Part shown: positions 17,991 through 25,517 of the stretch, piece after piece
Numbering within the stretch: position 1 is the stretch's first letter
Layout: each line of letters opens with the position of its first letter
Assembly (NCBI RefSeq): GCF_947493425.1
Contig: NZ_CANLRP010000040.1
Coordinates: 1-51,896 of the forward strand
DNA: 51,896 nucleotides
DNA from: an uncultured Microscilla sp.
Lineage (GTDB): Bacteria > Bacteroidota > Bacteroidia > Cytophagales > Microscillaceae
Direction: 5' to 3'
Notes under the pieces: generated by a model
What the model saw: the letters and a program-made list of their open reading frames with translations, nothing else
Databases searched by the model: none
Told to the model about the DNA's origin: nothing
Translations under genes and position numbers: made by a program

Positions 17991-18887
17991 ATGCACGTAT
18001 TACAAACACCTGATCATCAATTCGAACACTTACCTGATTATCCTTTTGTGCCACACTATGCACCAGTAGCGTCCAACTTGCAAATGCATTATGTAGACGA
18101 AGGTGGTCCCAATGCCGAGGTGGTACTGCTACTACATGGCGAACCTTCATGGTCGTTTTTATACCGCAAAATGATTCCAGTGATTACCAAAGCAGGTTAT
18201 AGAGCCGTTGCCCCTGACCTGATTGGTTTTGGCAAATCGGACAAGCCTGCCAACACTCAAGACTATAGCTACAAACGTCACCTTGACTGGATGCAAGCTT
18301 TTATTGATCACTTGGGCTTAAACAATATTACTTTGTTTTGTCAAGACTGGGGAGGTTTGCTAGGCTTGCGTATGGTGACCGAAAACCCTGACAAGTTTAA
18401 AAGAGTGGTGGCTTCTAATACTTTTTTGCCTACAGGCGATATAAAAATGCCAGAATCGTTTGTACAATGGAAACAATTTTCGCAAACGGTACCTGAGTTT
18501 CCGGTAGGTAATATTATCCAAAAAGCCACTACTACCGAACTTAGCTCCGACATTGTGGCGGCTTATAATGCCCCTTTTCCTGATGAATCGTACAAGGCAG
18601 GAGCAAGAATATTTCCTGCACTAGTGCCCGACTCCCCCACCAGCCCTGAGTCAGAAGCCAACCGCAATGCGTGGAAAGTGCTCAGCCAGTGGACTAAGCC
18701 GTTTTTAACTTGCTTTGGCGACGCTGACCCTATCACAAAAGGGGCTGATAAGTTTTTTCAGCAGATGATTCCAGGCGCCAAAGGACAAACCCATACTACT
18801 GTAGCTGGAGGTGGGCATTTTATTCAAGAAGATCGTGGCGAAGAACTTGGAAAAATTGTAGTAGATTTTATAAAAGCAAATAAGTAA
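17991..18887 (+). CDS. dhmA: Haloalkane dehalogenase, subfamily I
   Basis: A 298-aa alpha/beta hydrolase. Visible catalytic features: nucleophile Asp119 with halide-binding Trp120 in CQDWGG, oxyanion region HGEPSWSFLYRKM (residues 49-61, with Glu51), acid Asp246 in FGDADP, and His276 in GGGHFIQED. The 'HGEPSW' and 'DLIGFGKSDKP' signatures fit subfamily I (DhmA/DhlA-like), which cleaves terminal carbon-halogen bonds to alcohols. The protein has no signal peptide. A TGTACA-centred palindrome (CCTGTACAGG, about 17933-17942) lies 50 bp upstream and could be an operator. The natural substrate in a marine bacterium is not known. Confidence 0.85.
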   Translation: MHVLQTPDHQFEHLPDYPFVPHYAPVASNLQMHYVDEGGPNAEVVLLLHGEPSWSFLYRKMIPVITKAGYRAVAPDLIGFGKSDKPANTQDYSYKRHLDWMQAFIDHLGLNNITLFCQDWGGLLGLRMVTENPDKFKRVVASNTFLPTGDIKMPESFVQWKQFSQTVPEFPVGNIIQKATTTELSSDIVAAYNAPFPDESYKAGARIFPALVPDSPTSPESEANRNAWKVLSQWTKPFLTCFGDADPITKGADKFFQQMIPGAKGQTHTTVAGGGHFIQEDRGEELGKIVVDFIKANK

Positions 18888-18899
18888 AAGAGGTGGAAA

Positions 18900-18989
18900 T
18901 TAGCCAATGACGAATAGTTCAATAACGAATAGAAGGGGAAGGTAGGTGTTAGAGTGGTAGCAAATGTTTTTGAATGACGAATTGGCTAA
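18900..18989. repeat. Small inverted and direct repeat between dehalogenase and cyclo-ligase genes
   Basis: TTAGCCAAT (18900-18908) and ATTGGCTAA (18981-18989) are inverted. AATGACGAAT occurs at 18906-18915 and 18973-18982, with AATAACGAAT at 18921-18930. The stretch could be a relic element; its function is unknown. Confidence 0.45.
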
Positions 18990-19011
18990 CAGCTCCTAAA
19001 AACGACAGACG

Positions 19012-19584
19012 ATGACAAAAACCGAACTAAGAAAGTACTACCTAAACCAACGGAAAAAACTGGCTCCACAAAAGGTAAATACACAAAGTACTGCTATTCA
19101 ACTTAAGTTGATAGAGTTGCTTAAAGACACCCCACCTGCTTATTTACACGTATTTTTACCCATTGTCAAAAACAACGAAATAGACACCTGGCAAGTGATT
19201 CAACATATATGGCACAATATGCCTCAGACTCAAGTTGTGACTTCGGTCACTGATTTTAAGCACAAAGTAATGCGTAATTATTTGCTAACGCCAGACACCG
19301 TTTTGATAGAAAATAGTTGGGGAATTGCAGAACCACAAGAGGGCACCCCCGTAGCAGACACACTTATAGATTGGGTAGTTGTACCTTTGCTTTGTTTCGA
19401 TAAGCACGGCTATAGAGTAGGGTATGGAGGAGGATTTTACGACCGTTTTTTAGCACGCTGTACTCCACAAACAAAAAAAACAGGGGTGTCATTGTTTTCC
19501 CCTGTGGCACTGATCAGTGATACTGATCAATATGATATTCCTTTGAGTCACTGTATCACTCCTACAGAGACCTATATATTTTAG
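19012..19584 (+). CDS. fau: 5-formyltetrahydrofolate cyclo-ligase
   Basis: A 190-aa cytoplasmic enzyme of folate metabolism: ATP-dependent conversion of 5-formyl-THF to 5,10-methenyl-THF. The family signatures are an N-terminal basic helix (ELRKYYLNQRKKL), a middle EPQEGTPV segment, and the ATP/folate-binding RVGYGGGFYDRFL. Length is normal. The end overlaps the end of the convergent cyclase gene by 4 bp, so there is no space for a terminator between them. Confidence 0.9.
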   Translation: MTKTELRKYYLNQRKKLAPQKVNTQSTAIQLKLIELLKDTPPAYLHVFLPIVKNNEIDTWQVIQHIWHNMPQTQVVTSVTDFKHKVMRNYLLTPDTVLIENSWGIAEPQEGTPVADTLIDWVVVPLLCFDKHGYRVGYGGGFYDRFLARCTPQTKKTGVSLFSPVALISDTDQYDIPLSHCITPTETYIF

Positions 19585-21542
19585 GCTGCCATAGTGGGGT
19601 TACTGGCTACTTCTTTACTTTTTTCTTCCAACATTGCTTTAAACCTTTCGTTGGGTTCTACCCCTTCTCCACTTATCGACAATTCGGCCTTGATAGAGTT
19701 GACAAAGTACATATCTATAGCTCCTTTGTTTTTTGCCATAATTTTTCCTCGGTATTCACATTCAAAAAAGTCTTTGACCAACTCATAAGTTACCCCCGAA
19801 ATGTTTACCCGCCCTATCTCTCCACTTGACTCCATCCGGCTTGCCGTGTTTACGGTGTCTCCCCACACATCATAAGCAAACTTGTTTTTACCAATGACTC
19901 CAGCAATCAGTTTTCCAGTATTGATACCCAGGCGGGTTTCCCAAAATGGCTCTCCATTGGCTTCCTTTTCAGCCTTTAGTTCGTCCATCGAGCGTTGTAT
20001 CTCAAGCCCGGCAAGCACAATGTCTACAAAGTTAGTAGTATTAGGTACAGGCAAACCACCTACAGCCATGTAAGCATCACCTATAGTTTTAATTTTTTCG
20101 AGGTTATGCTTTTCCATGATTTCGTCAAACAAGGTAAAACACTTTTCCAGTTCTTGTACCAACTCTTGTGGCGGCATAGTCTCAGCCAGTTTGGTAAAAC
20201 CCTTAAAGTCAGTAAACAACACCGATACCATTTCGTGGTGGCGTATTTTAGCTTTGCCGTGTTCTTTCAACTCATTGGCTACCTCTTCGGGCAAAATATT
20301 AAGCAATAAAGCGTCCGATATTTGTTGTTCCTGTTTGATGGTTTCGTTCTGAGTTTCAATCAATTCCATCTGGGTGTTTATTTCTTCATTGCGTTGTTGC
20401 ACCTCTTCGTTCATGGTAGCAAGCTCGTCTTTTTGCTTGGTTATCTCCTCGTTCTTTTTAGATAAAGCTTCTTTTTGCTTCACAATCTTATCAGTGCGTT
20501 CGGCAAGGGCTTCTTTTTGCAAAGCAAGCAATTTATTGGCTTTCTTTTGTGCCAGGTAACTCCTGATAATAAAAATCATAGAAAAGATGACTACTATTGC
20601 TCCACCAATAGCAAAATTGATAATCAGTTTTTTTTGCTTGTTTTCAGCCATCAATTTTTCTTGTTCGGCTTTGTGTTGGGCTGCCTTCAAAGCAAGTCCT
20701 TTCTTCTCTAAGTCTTGCAAAATCAAACTATCCATCAATGCTTTCTCTTTCATTTCTTTAATTCTAAGGTTGCGCGTCAATGTATCAGTCTGACTCGACA
20801 AAGAATCTTTTTCAAGCGAAAGAATAAGTTTTTGTTGCGACAATAAATACTTTTGATACTTTGTTCTTTTCAGTGCGGATGCCTTGCCTTCAAGTTCACT
20901 GTTTTTGGTTGAAATAGCCCTGTCTTTGTCCGAAATGGTTTTGTCTTTGGCTCTGATGGCTTCTTCCTTTTTTCTAAGCTCTTCTTTTTTCTTTCGTAGC
21001 TCTTCCTTCACAATTTTTGCGTGCTCAGAGTGGTAAGGTCCCGCCTGCCCATAAAGTTTTTGGTAACGCCTGATTGCCCGACGTTCGCGACGAACCGGAG
21101 ATTTTTTACTTTTCAATAACCGATAAGCTGGCAATAAGCTTTTAGAAATAAAGTGAACGAGTTTTTGTTGGGAAATTTTTTGGGCTTTGAGTAAGGCCTC
21201 CATAGTGTTAAAGGCTTCTTCGTGATAACGGACTGCCCGCAAGAAACGATTGTTTCTCACCTGTAGGTCACCCATTGTTTGATTGGCCATTGCATAGCCC
21301 CATTTATAATTGATAGCATTGGCGATTTTTTCTGCTTTTTGGGCATAATCAAACGCTTGCTTTGGTTTTCTGCCACTTTCAATTACGGCAAGTTTGTTCA
21401 AAGCATCTACCTGGGCTTTGTCTTTTTTATTTTGGGCAACAGTGGCTTTAAGCACCACTACATCGTTTGACTGCCCAAGGCTTACCTGAGGCAATAGCCC
21501 ACAAATCATCAGGCAAAGCAAATAAGTTCGTAAATTATCCAT
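19581..21542 (-). CDS. Membrane class III adenylate cyclase with TPR-like sensor region
   Basis: A 653-aa protein: signal peptide (1-23), periplasmic TPR-like helices (about 35-145), long charged coiled coil with KKEELRKK-type repeats (about 175-300), one membrane segment (about 304-327), a second cytoplasmic coiled coil (330-415), and a class III catalytic domain (about 430-630). Metal Asp residues are in LFTDFKGF and TIGDAYM. The purine-selecting residues are Lys in KIKTIGDAY and Asp in YDVWGDTVN, the adenylate (not guanylate) pair, and the transition-state Asn/Arg lie in VNTASRM. It should make cAMP. The layout resembles kinases with periplasmic TPRs in Bacteroidota. Confidence 0.85.
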   Translation of the reverse strand: MDNLRTYLLCLMICGLLPQVSLGQSNDVVVLKATVAQNKKDKAQVDALNKLAVIESGRKPKQAFDYAQKAEKIANAINYKWGYAMANQTMGDLQVRNNRFLRAVRYHEEAFNTMEALLKAQKISQQKLVHFISKSLLPAYRLLKSKKSPVRRERRAIRRYQKLYGQAGPYHSEHAKIVKEELRKKKEELRKKEEAIRAKDKTISDKDRAISTKNSELEGKASALKRTKYQKYLLSQQKLILSLEKDSLSSQTDTLTRNLRIKEMKEKALMDSLILQDLEKKGLALKAAQHKAEQEKLMAENKQKKLIINFAIGGAIVVIFSMIFIIRSYLAQKKANKLLALQKEALAERTDKIVKQKEALSKKNEEITKQKDELATMNEEVQQRNEEINTQMELIETQNETIKQEQQISDALLLNILPEEVANELKEHGKAKIRHHEMVSVLFTDFKGFTKLAETMPPQELVQELEKCFTLFDEIMEKHNLEKIKTIGDAYMAVGGLPVPNTTNFVDIVLAGLEIQRSMDELKAEKEANGEPFWETRLGINTGKLIAGVIGKNKFAYDVWGDTVNTASRMESSGEIGRVNISGVTYELVKDFFECEYRGKIMAKNKGAIDMYFVNSIKAELSISGEGVEPNERFKAMLEEKSKEVASNPTMAA

Positions 21543-21973
21543 AATAATGTTACTGATTACAAGGTTTTAGTCTCTCAAAATTGTGCATCAACACACCTTA
21601 TTCCAGCATAATGATGTCATTCATCTGGCTGATCTGAAATTTTTACTGATAATTTGCTTTGTGATTTGGGTTAAAAACTTATGCAATTATTTTGCCTCAG
21701 GTGTTATAAAACATATAATTTTATGTTAAAAAAGCTTCTTTAAACGCCAGGCAATGCAATTTTTTAGTGCGCATAACGCGCAATAGGCTAACAATTTACT
21801 TTTCGCCTTATTTTCTTACTCCTTTTTGGGCGAGTGGTTTTCGCCAAAAACACTATGAGTAACTATTAAACAAATATTTTACAGATTATTCGCTGATAAT
21901 CTTACTATTTTTTAGATTTGGGTAAAAGAATATTTTTTTTGTGGAAAAGATTGGTAGTGTTTGGAATACAACT

Positions 21974-22141
21974 TACTCTACCCGACGGTTTTTGATGCTT
22001 TTGAAGCAAATAAAATTTAAAAACTCATTTTCAGAGCTTTAAAAGCACTTTTTCGCATTTTTTTGATCAAAAATATTGAAAGTTAATGCATATATAAATT
22101 ATTAACAATCAGCAAGTTGTAAAAACCGTCGGGTAGAGTAG
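21974..22141. mobile_element. MITE-like element with perfect 20-bp terminal inverted repeats and 8-bp direct repeat
   Basis: TACTCTACCCGACGGTTTTT at 21974-21993 is repeated exactly, inverted, at 22121-22140. The whole is flanked by ATACAACT at 21966-21973 and ATACAACT at 22142-22149, as expected for an 8-bp target duplication (one extra G at 22141). The 168-bp interior is AT-rich and has no ORF, so any transposase must act in trans. Confidence 0.8.
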
Positions 22142-22236
22142 ATACAACTCATTGTAATGATGAGTAATACCTTATTTGACGAGGATATATTCAAATATGT
22201 TTCCCTTAGGTAAAATCATGGTGTAACTAGCGCTCT

Positions 22237-22384
22237 GGGTACTAAATTTCTTTCACACCTTTCGGCTTCTTTTGCCTGCTGACTTCACCTAAAAAAACTC
22301 ACATAGCTTAGGCTATGCTCGTTTTTTGGAGGTTTGACAGCCACCAAAATAAACTCGAAATTGTGTATAAACTACTTAGTTCCC
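22237..22384. repeat. Family 3 palindromic element, copy b
   Basis: 148 bp. Ends GGGTACTAA and TTAGTTCCC (one mismatch as inverted repeats). The interior aligns with the reverse complement of the element at 51658-51817: TTTCGGCTTCTTTTGCC, then a TAGCTTAGGCTATGCTCG dyad, then AAAATAAACTCGAA. No matching 3-bp direct repeat is seen at this copy. It overlaps the false upstream extension of the next gene. Confidence 0.65.
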
Positions 22385-22455
22385 AAAGCACTAGCCAGTA
22401 TGTTAAAGCCAGAGCATTAGCATTGAGTCACTTTACTTACTCAAAACCTGCAAAT

Positions 22456-23115
22456 ATGAATACATTCAAAGACCCTTTTGCCAATATGAGTGGCTTTGCG
22501 TTTTTTCTTTGTTTTACCGGTGGGGTCGCTTTGATTGGTCTCTTAGGGTGGGTTTTTGGTACGCCTGGCAAACAAATAGCCCCTACTTATAAACACCTAC
22601 TGGATAATTATACCAAAGACTCCTCTTTTACCTCGCCTCAATTTAGGATAAAAAAAGGACAATCATACCGTTTAGAGTTGAAAGGCGAGGTAATTGATAA
22701 TGATTGGATAGTAGTGGGCTTGAGCATTTTGAACGAAGAAGACGATGTGATTAATGAGAAAGAGGTAGAGTTTTGGCACGCAAGTGGTCACGACTCTGAC
22801 GGATCATGGAGTGAACGTGATGATATAGAAGCATTTCATTTCAAAGCCAAAAAAACTGAAAAAATTTCAGTAGAAGTGTACTGGATCAATGATGGCGCAA
22901 ATGATTTTTGGCGCCAACAAGGGATTTTCAAAGAAAGTGAAATTTGGAACAAGCAAAACCTGGAGAACCTGTTTAAGCGTCAAACAACTACAATCTCTTT
23001 TACCTTAAAAAAAGCAGGAGGAGCCTTGGTGTCTAAGTACTTTCAGTATGTATTTTGGATATTTGGAGGTTTGTTTCTTCTTGCAATTATTATGGAGTTT
23101 GGAGATACAGAATGA
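22456..23115 (+). CDS. Two-TM membrane protein of unknown function (DUF350/aminopropyltransferase neighbourhood)
   Basis: 219 aa from ATG 22456. The open frame runs back to 22315, but the first 47 codons lie inside a repeat element and are rejected. Membrane segments lie at about 13-34 (FAFFLCFTGGVALIGLLGWV) and near the C-terminus (about 193-213, YVFWIFGGLFLLAIIM). The stretch between them (40-185) is acidic and beta-rich, with GDNDWIVVGLSILNEED-like strands, and is probably a periplasmic sandwich domain. I do not recognise the family. It is upstream of a co-directional set of small membrane proteins, DUF350 and a spermidine-synthase-like enzyme. Confidence 0.65.
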   Translation: MNTFKDPFANMSGFAFFLCFTGGVALIGLLGWVFGTPGKQIAPTYKHLLDNYTKDSSFTSPQFRIKKGQSYRLELKGEVIDNDWIVVGLSILNEEDDVINEKEVEFWHASGHDSDGSWSERDDIEAFHFKAKKTEKISVEVYWINDGANDFWRQQGIFKESEIWNKQNLENLFKRQTTTISFTLKKAGGALVSKYFQYVFWIFGGLFLLAIIMEFGDTE

Positions 23116-23202
23116 AACTCTTGGACATGAAAACAAGATAGGTAGGTTTGCACATTTAGTCGTTATGAATTAAAATGAGCAGGTTTTTTGTAGTAGATAG
23201 TA

Positions 23203-23233
23203 TTTGTTAATTGTTGAAAAAACAGTAAATTTA
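23203..23233 (+). promoter_or_regulatory. Candidate Bacteroidota promoter
   Basis: TTTG (23203-23206), 19-bp spacer, then TAAATTTA (23226-23233), one mismatch from TAnnTTTG. It lies 30 bp before the ATG at 23264 and suggests that the small-protein/DUF350/aminopropyltransferase unit has its own promoter. Confidence 0.55.
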
Positions 23234-23263
23234 GTATTTTAACATTACGATCAATATTGAATT

Positions 23264-23497
23264 ATGAAGTCATATACCCGCATGCTTGTTGTAGCAATTA
23301 CTTTACTCATACTTGCCACACTATACGCTGCAGCATCGCAAGGTTGGTGGGTGGCATCTTTCAGAAACACTGCTGTAATACATGCCTACCAAAAAGAACA
23401 ACGTGCTTATGGTAGCAGGGGTGTATATGGTAAAAGTGGCAGATTAAGAAATGGCTCAAGAAGTTTTAGAGGAGGGAGTCGCCGGGGAGGTAAATAA
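23264..23497 (+). CDS. Small single-TM protein with Gly/Arg/Ser-rich tail
   Basis: A 77-aa protein: signal anchor or signal peptide at about 7-25 (MLVVAITLLILATLYAAAS), then a short helix, and a basic, glycine- and serine-rich tail (residues 46-77, with repeats like GSRSFRGGSRRGG). I do not recognise the family. It is 43 bp upstream of the DUF350 gene with the same orientation and is probably part of the same transcript. The tail may bind acidic surfaces or nucleic acid; this is conjecture. Confidence 0.6.
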   Translation: MKSYTRMLVVAITLLILATLYAAASQGWWVASFRNTAVIHAYQKEQRAYGSRGVYGKSGRLRNGSRSFRGGSRRGGK

Positions 23498-23540
23498 ATG
23501 ATTATTATAAAGAAAACTAAACTATTTTAAACTTAAAAAT

Positions 23541-23795
23541 ATGAACTTACTCAGCATTTTCTTACAAGCGTCTAACACAACTGGTCGCATATCCATTCAG
23601 GATGGCATTCTCGAAACACTTATTTTTGTAGCCGTAGGCATGGCTATAGCTTTTCTTGCCTTCAAGCTTATCGACTTGATTACCCCAGGCAACCTGTCAA
23701 AGCAAATCGCAGATGGCAATGTAGCACAAGCTATTTTAGCCGGAGCGTTAATTTTAGGTGTGTGTATTATTATTGCGGCAGTATTAAGTTCATGA
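23541..23795 (+). CDS. DUF350 membrane protein
   Basis: An 84-aa protein with two membrane helices (about 25-45 and 63-82). The family motif is the conserved loop IDLITPGNLSKQIADGNVAQAILAGAL, with the Asp/Pro and 'GN-x-A-x-A' signature of DUF350. DUF350 proteins are small membrane proteins often encoded near polyamine- or ATP-grasp-type enzymes; their function is unknown. Its stop overlaps the next start (ATGA at 23792-23795), so it is translationally coupled to the aminopropyltransferase-like gene. Confidence 0.85.
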   Translation: MNLLSIFLQASNTTGRISIQDGILETLIFVAVGMAIAFLAFKLIDLITPGNLSKQIADGNVAQAILAGALILGVCIIIAAVLSS

Positions 23796-25402
23796 ACAAA
23801 CCCTCAAATATTCAAACAAGCCTTACTCAAAAAGCATCAGTGCCGATACTCTTAGTATCGGTTTTTATTATTGCCATCTGCGGTATTTTGTACGAGTTGC
23901 TCATTAGTAGCATCTCGTCTTATTTTTTGGGGAGCAGTGTACTTCATTTTTCACTTACCATTGGGTTGTTTTTATCATTTATGGGGCTAGGGGCTTACTT
24001 GTCTAAATTTATTCCTGACAAGCACTTGCTCGACCGTTTCATTATGATAGAAGTCTGGCTGGGTATCATTGGTGGAGCATCAGGGGCTTTGCTTTATGTA
24101 AGCTATGCCATTACCGAAAACTACTACCTCATTGCTTTTTTGTTGCTGGGCAGCATAGGTACCCTGGTAGGCATCGAAATCCCCATTCTAACCCGCATTA
24201 TCCGAGGCTATTTTAACCTCAAAGATACCCTGGCTCAGGTATTATCTTTTGACTACCTGGGTGCTTTGATTGCCTCTATTTTGTTTCCTTTATTTTTGTT
24301 GCCTTATCTGGGGCTTACCCGTACTTCGTTTTTTATAGGTTTGCTTAACCTAAGCGTGGGCATATTCAATATGTTGGTGTTCAAAAAGCAATTGATTCGT
24401 TTTAAACGAAAACTCACCTTTACTTTAGTTGTTACAGTATTGTATATCATCGGTTTCTTTTCGGCATTTACCATCAGTGGCTACTTTGAACAGTTTCTTT
24501 ACCAAGACGACATCGTATTTACCAAGCAGTCGCGTTATCAGAGGCTGGTAGTAACCCAATGGAAAAACGACACCCGCCTGTACATTGATGGCAACTTGCA
24601 ATTTTCATCTGTAGATGAATACCGCTATCATGAACCTTTGGTACATATTCCTTTGGCTCTTGCCAAAAAACCCGAATCAGTGCTATTTTTAGGGGCAGGC
24701 GACGGGTTAGCTATCCGTGAAATATTGAAACACCCCCACATTCAACAAATACACGTGGTAGATCTTGACCCCGAAATGACCAAACTAGGTAAAAGTCATC
24801 CTGTATTTAAGCGCCTAAATCAAAGTGCTTTTTATAACCCTAAGGTAAAAGTTTTTAACCAGGATGCATTTAAGTTTGTAGAAAAAGAAGCCAAGCAACT
24901 ATACTCGCTCATTATCATAGATTTGCCCGACCCCAACGACATCAACGTAGGTAAACTGTATACCCGTGAGTTTTATTCACTGGTGAAGCGCCGCCTGGCC
25001 AAAGATGGAGCCATGGTTACCCAATCTACTTCTCCGTTTTTTGCCCGCAAAGCTTTTTGGTGCGTCAACCAAACCCTGAAATCGGTATTTCCGGCGGTGG
25101 TGCCTTATACAGTCAATGTACCCTCGTTTGGGCAGTGGGGCTTCAACATAGCCTTGTCTTATCCACTTGCTCCCCAAGGCAAACAATTTAGCAAAGAAGG
25201 AATGGCCAATTATCTCAACCGCCAATTGTTTGACGAACACCCACACCTCAAGGGCAAGTTGCGTTACCTCACCCCCGCAGTACTCAACAGCTTTATGCAC
25301 TTTGACAAAGACATGACTCACCTACCTACTCAAGTAAACACCTTAAATACCCAAAAACTGGTGCAATACTATGAGGAGGGTTGGCGAAATTATAACCGAT
25401 AA
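23792..25402 (+). CDS. Membrane-bound spermidine synthase-like aminopropyltransferase
   Basis: 536 aa from ATG 23792, chosen because it forms an ATGA overlap with DUF350. Residues 15-215 form about six or seven membrane helices (for example IGGASGALLYVSYAI and YLGALIASILFPLFLLPYLG). The C-terminal domain (about 240-530) is a spermidine/spermine synthase fold with VLFLGAGDGLAIREIL, the acidic VVDLDPEM and the IIIDLPDPND active-site loop with the paired Asp. The enzyme should transfer an aminopropyl group from decarboxylated SAM, but substrate is unknown. No SAM decarboxylase gene is in the window. Confidence 0.85.
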   Translation: MNKPSNIQTSLTQKASVPILLVSVFIIAICGILYELLISSISSYFLGSSVLHFSLTIGLFLSFMGLGAYLSKFIPDKHLLDRFIMIEVWLGIIGGASGALLYVSYAITENYYLIAFLLLGSIGTLVGIEIPILTRIIRGYFNLKDTLAQVLSFDYLGALIASILFPLFLLPYLGLTRTSFFIGLLNLSVGIFNMLVFKKQLIRFKRKLTFTLVVTVLYIIGFFSAFTISGYFEQFLYQDDIVFTKQSRYQRLVVTQWKNDTRLYIDGNLQFSSVDEYRYHEPLVHIPLALAKKPESVLFLGAGDGLAIREILKHPHIQQIHVVDLDPEMTKLGKSHPVFKRLNQSAFYNPKVKVFNQDAFKFVEKEAKQLYSLIIIDLPDPNDINVGKLYTREFYSLVKRRLAKDGAMVTQSTSPFFARKAFWCVNQTLKSVFPAVVPYTVNVPSFGQWGFNIALSYPLAPQGKQFSKEGMANYLNRQLFDEHPHLKGKLRYLTPAVLNSFMHFDKDMTHLPTQVNTLNTQKLVQYYEEGWRNYNR

Positions 25403-25449
25403 TGAGTTCAGCATAGCCTAAGGCAACTACCCACTTAAGGCTGGCCTCA

Positions 25450-25494
25450 AACTAAACGACCCTGTACTTTAAGCACAGGGTCGTTTAGTTTGAA
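25450..25494. terminator. Bidirectional terminator with perfect 18-bp stem
   Basis: CAAACTAAACGACCCTGT pairs perfectly with its complement at 25477-25494 around a 9-nt loop. It lies between the convergent aminopropyltransferase-like gene and glnS and can serve both. Confidence 0.85.
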
Positions 25495-25517
25495 TATACC
25501 AGCAGCAAGGCAATGGC

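Larger units (their letters stand above)
21543..22455. other. Gene-free region with two mobile-element-like repeats
   Basis: About 0.9 kb between divergent genes. It holds the element with 20-bp inverted repeats (21974-22141) and a family 3 element (22237-22384). A hairpin (TTTTTGGGCGA / TCGCCAAAAA) lies at about 21823-21850. No supported gene. Confidence 0.6.

Noticed and set aside
22315..22455. N-terminal 47 codons upstream of the membrane protein
   Set aside because: They translate a family 3 repeat; the ATG at 22456 is the first outside it and gives a normal membrane start.
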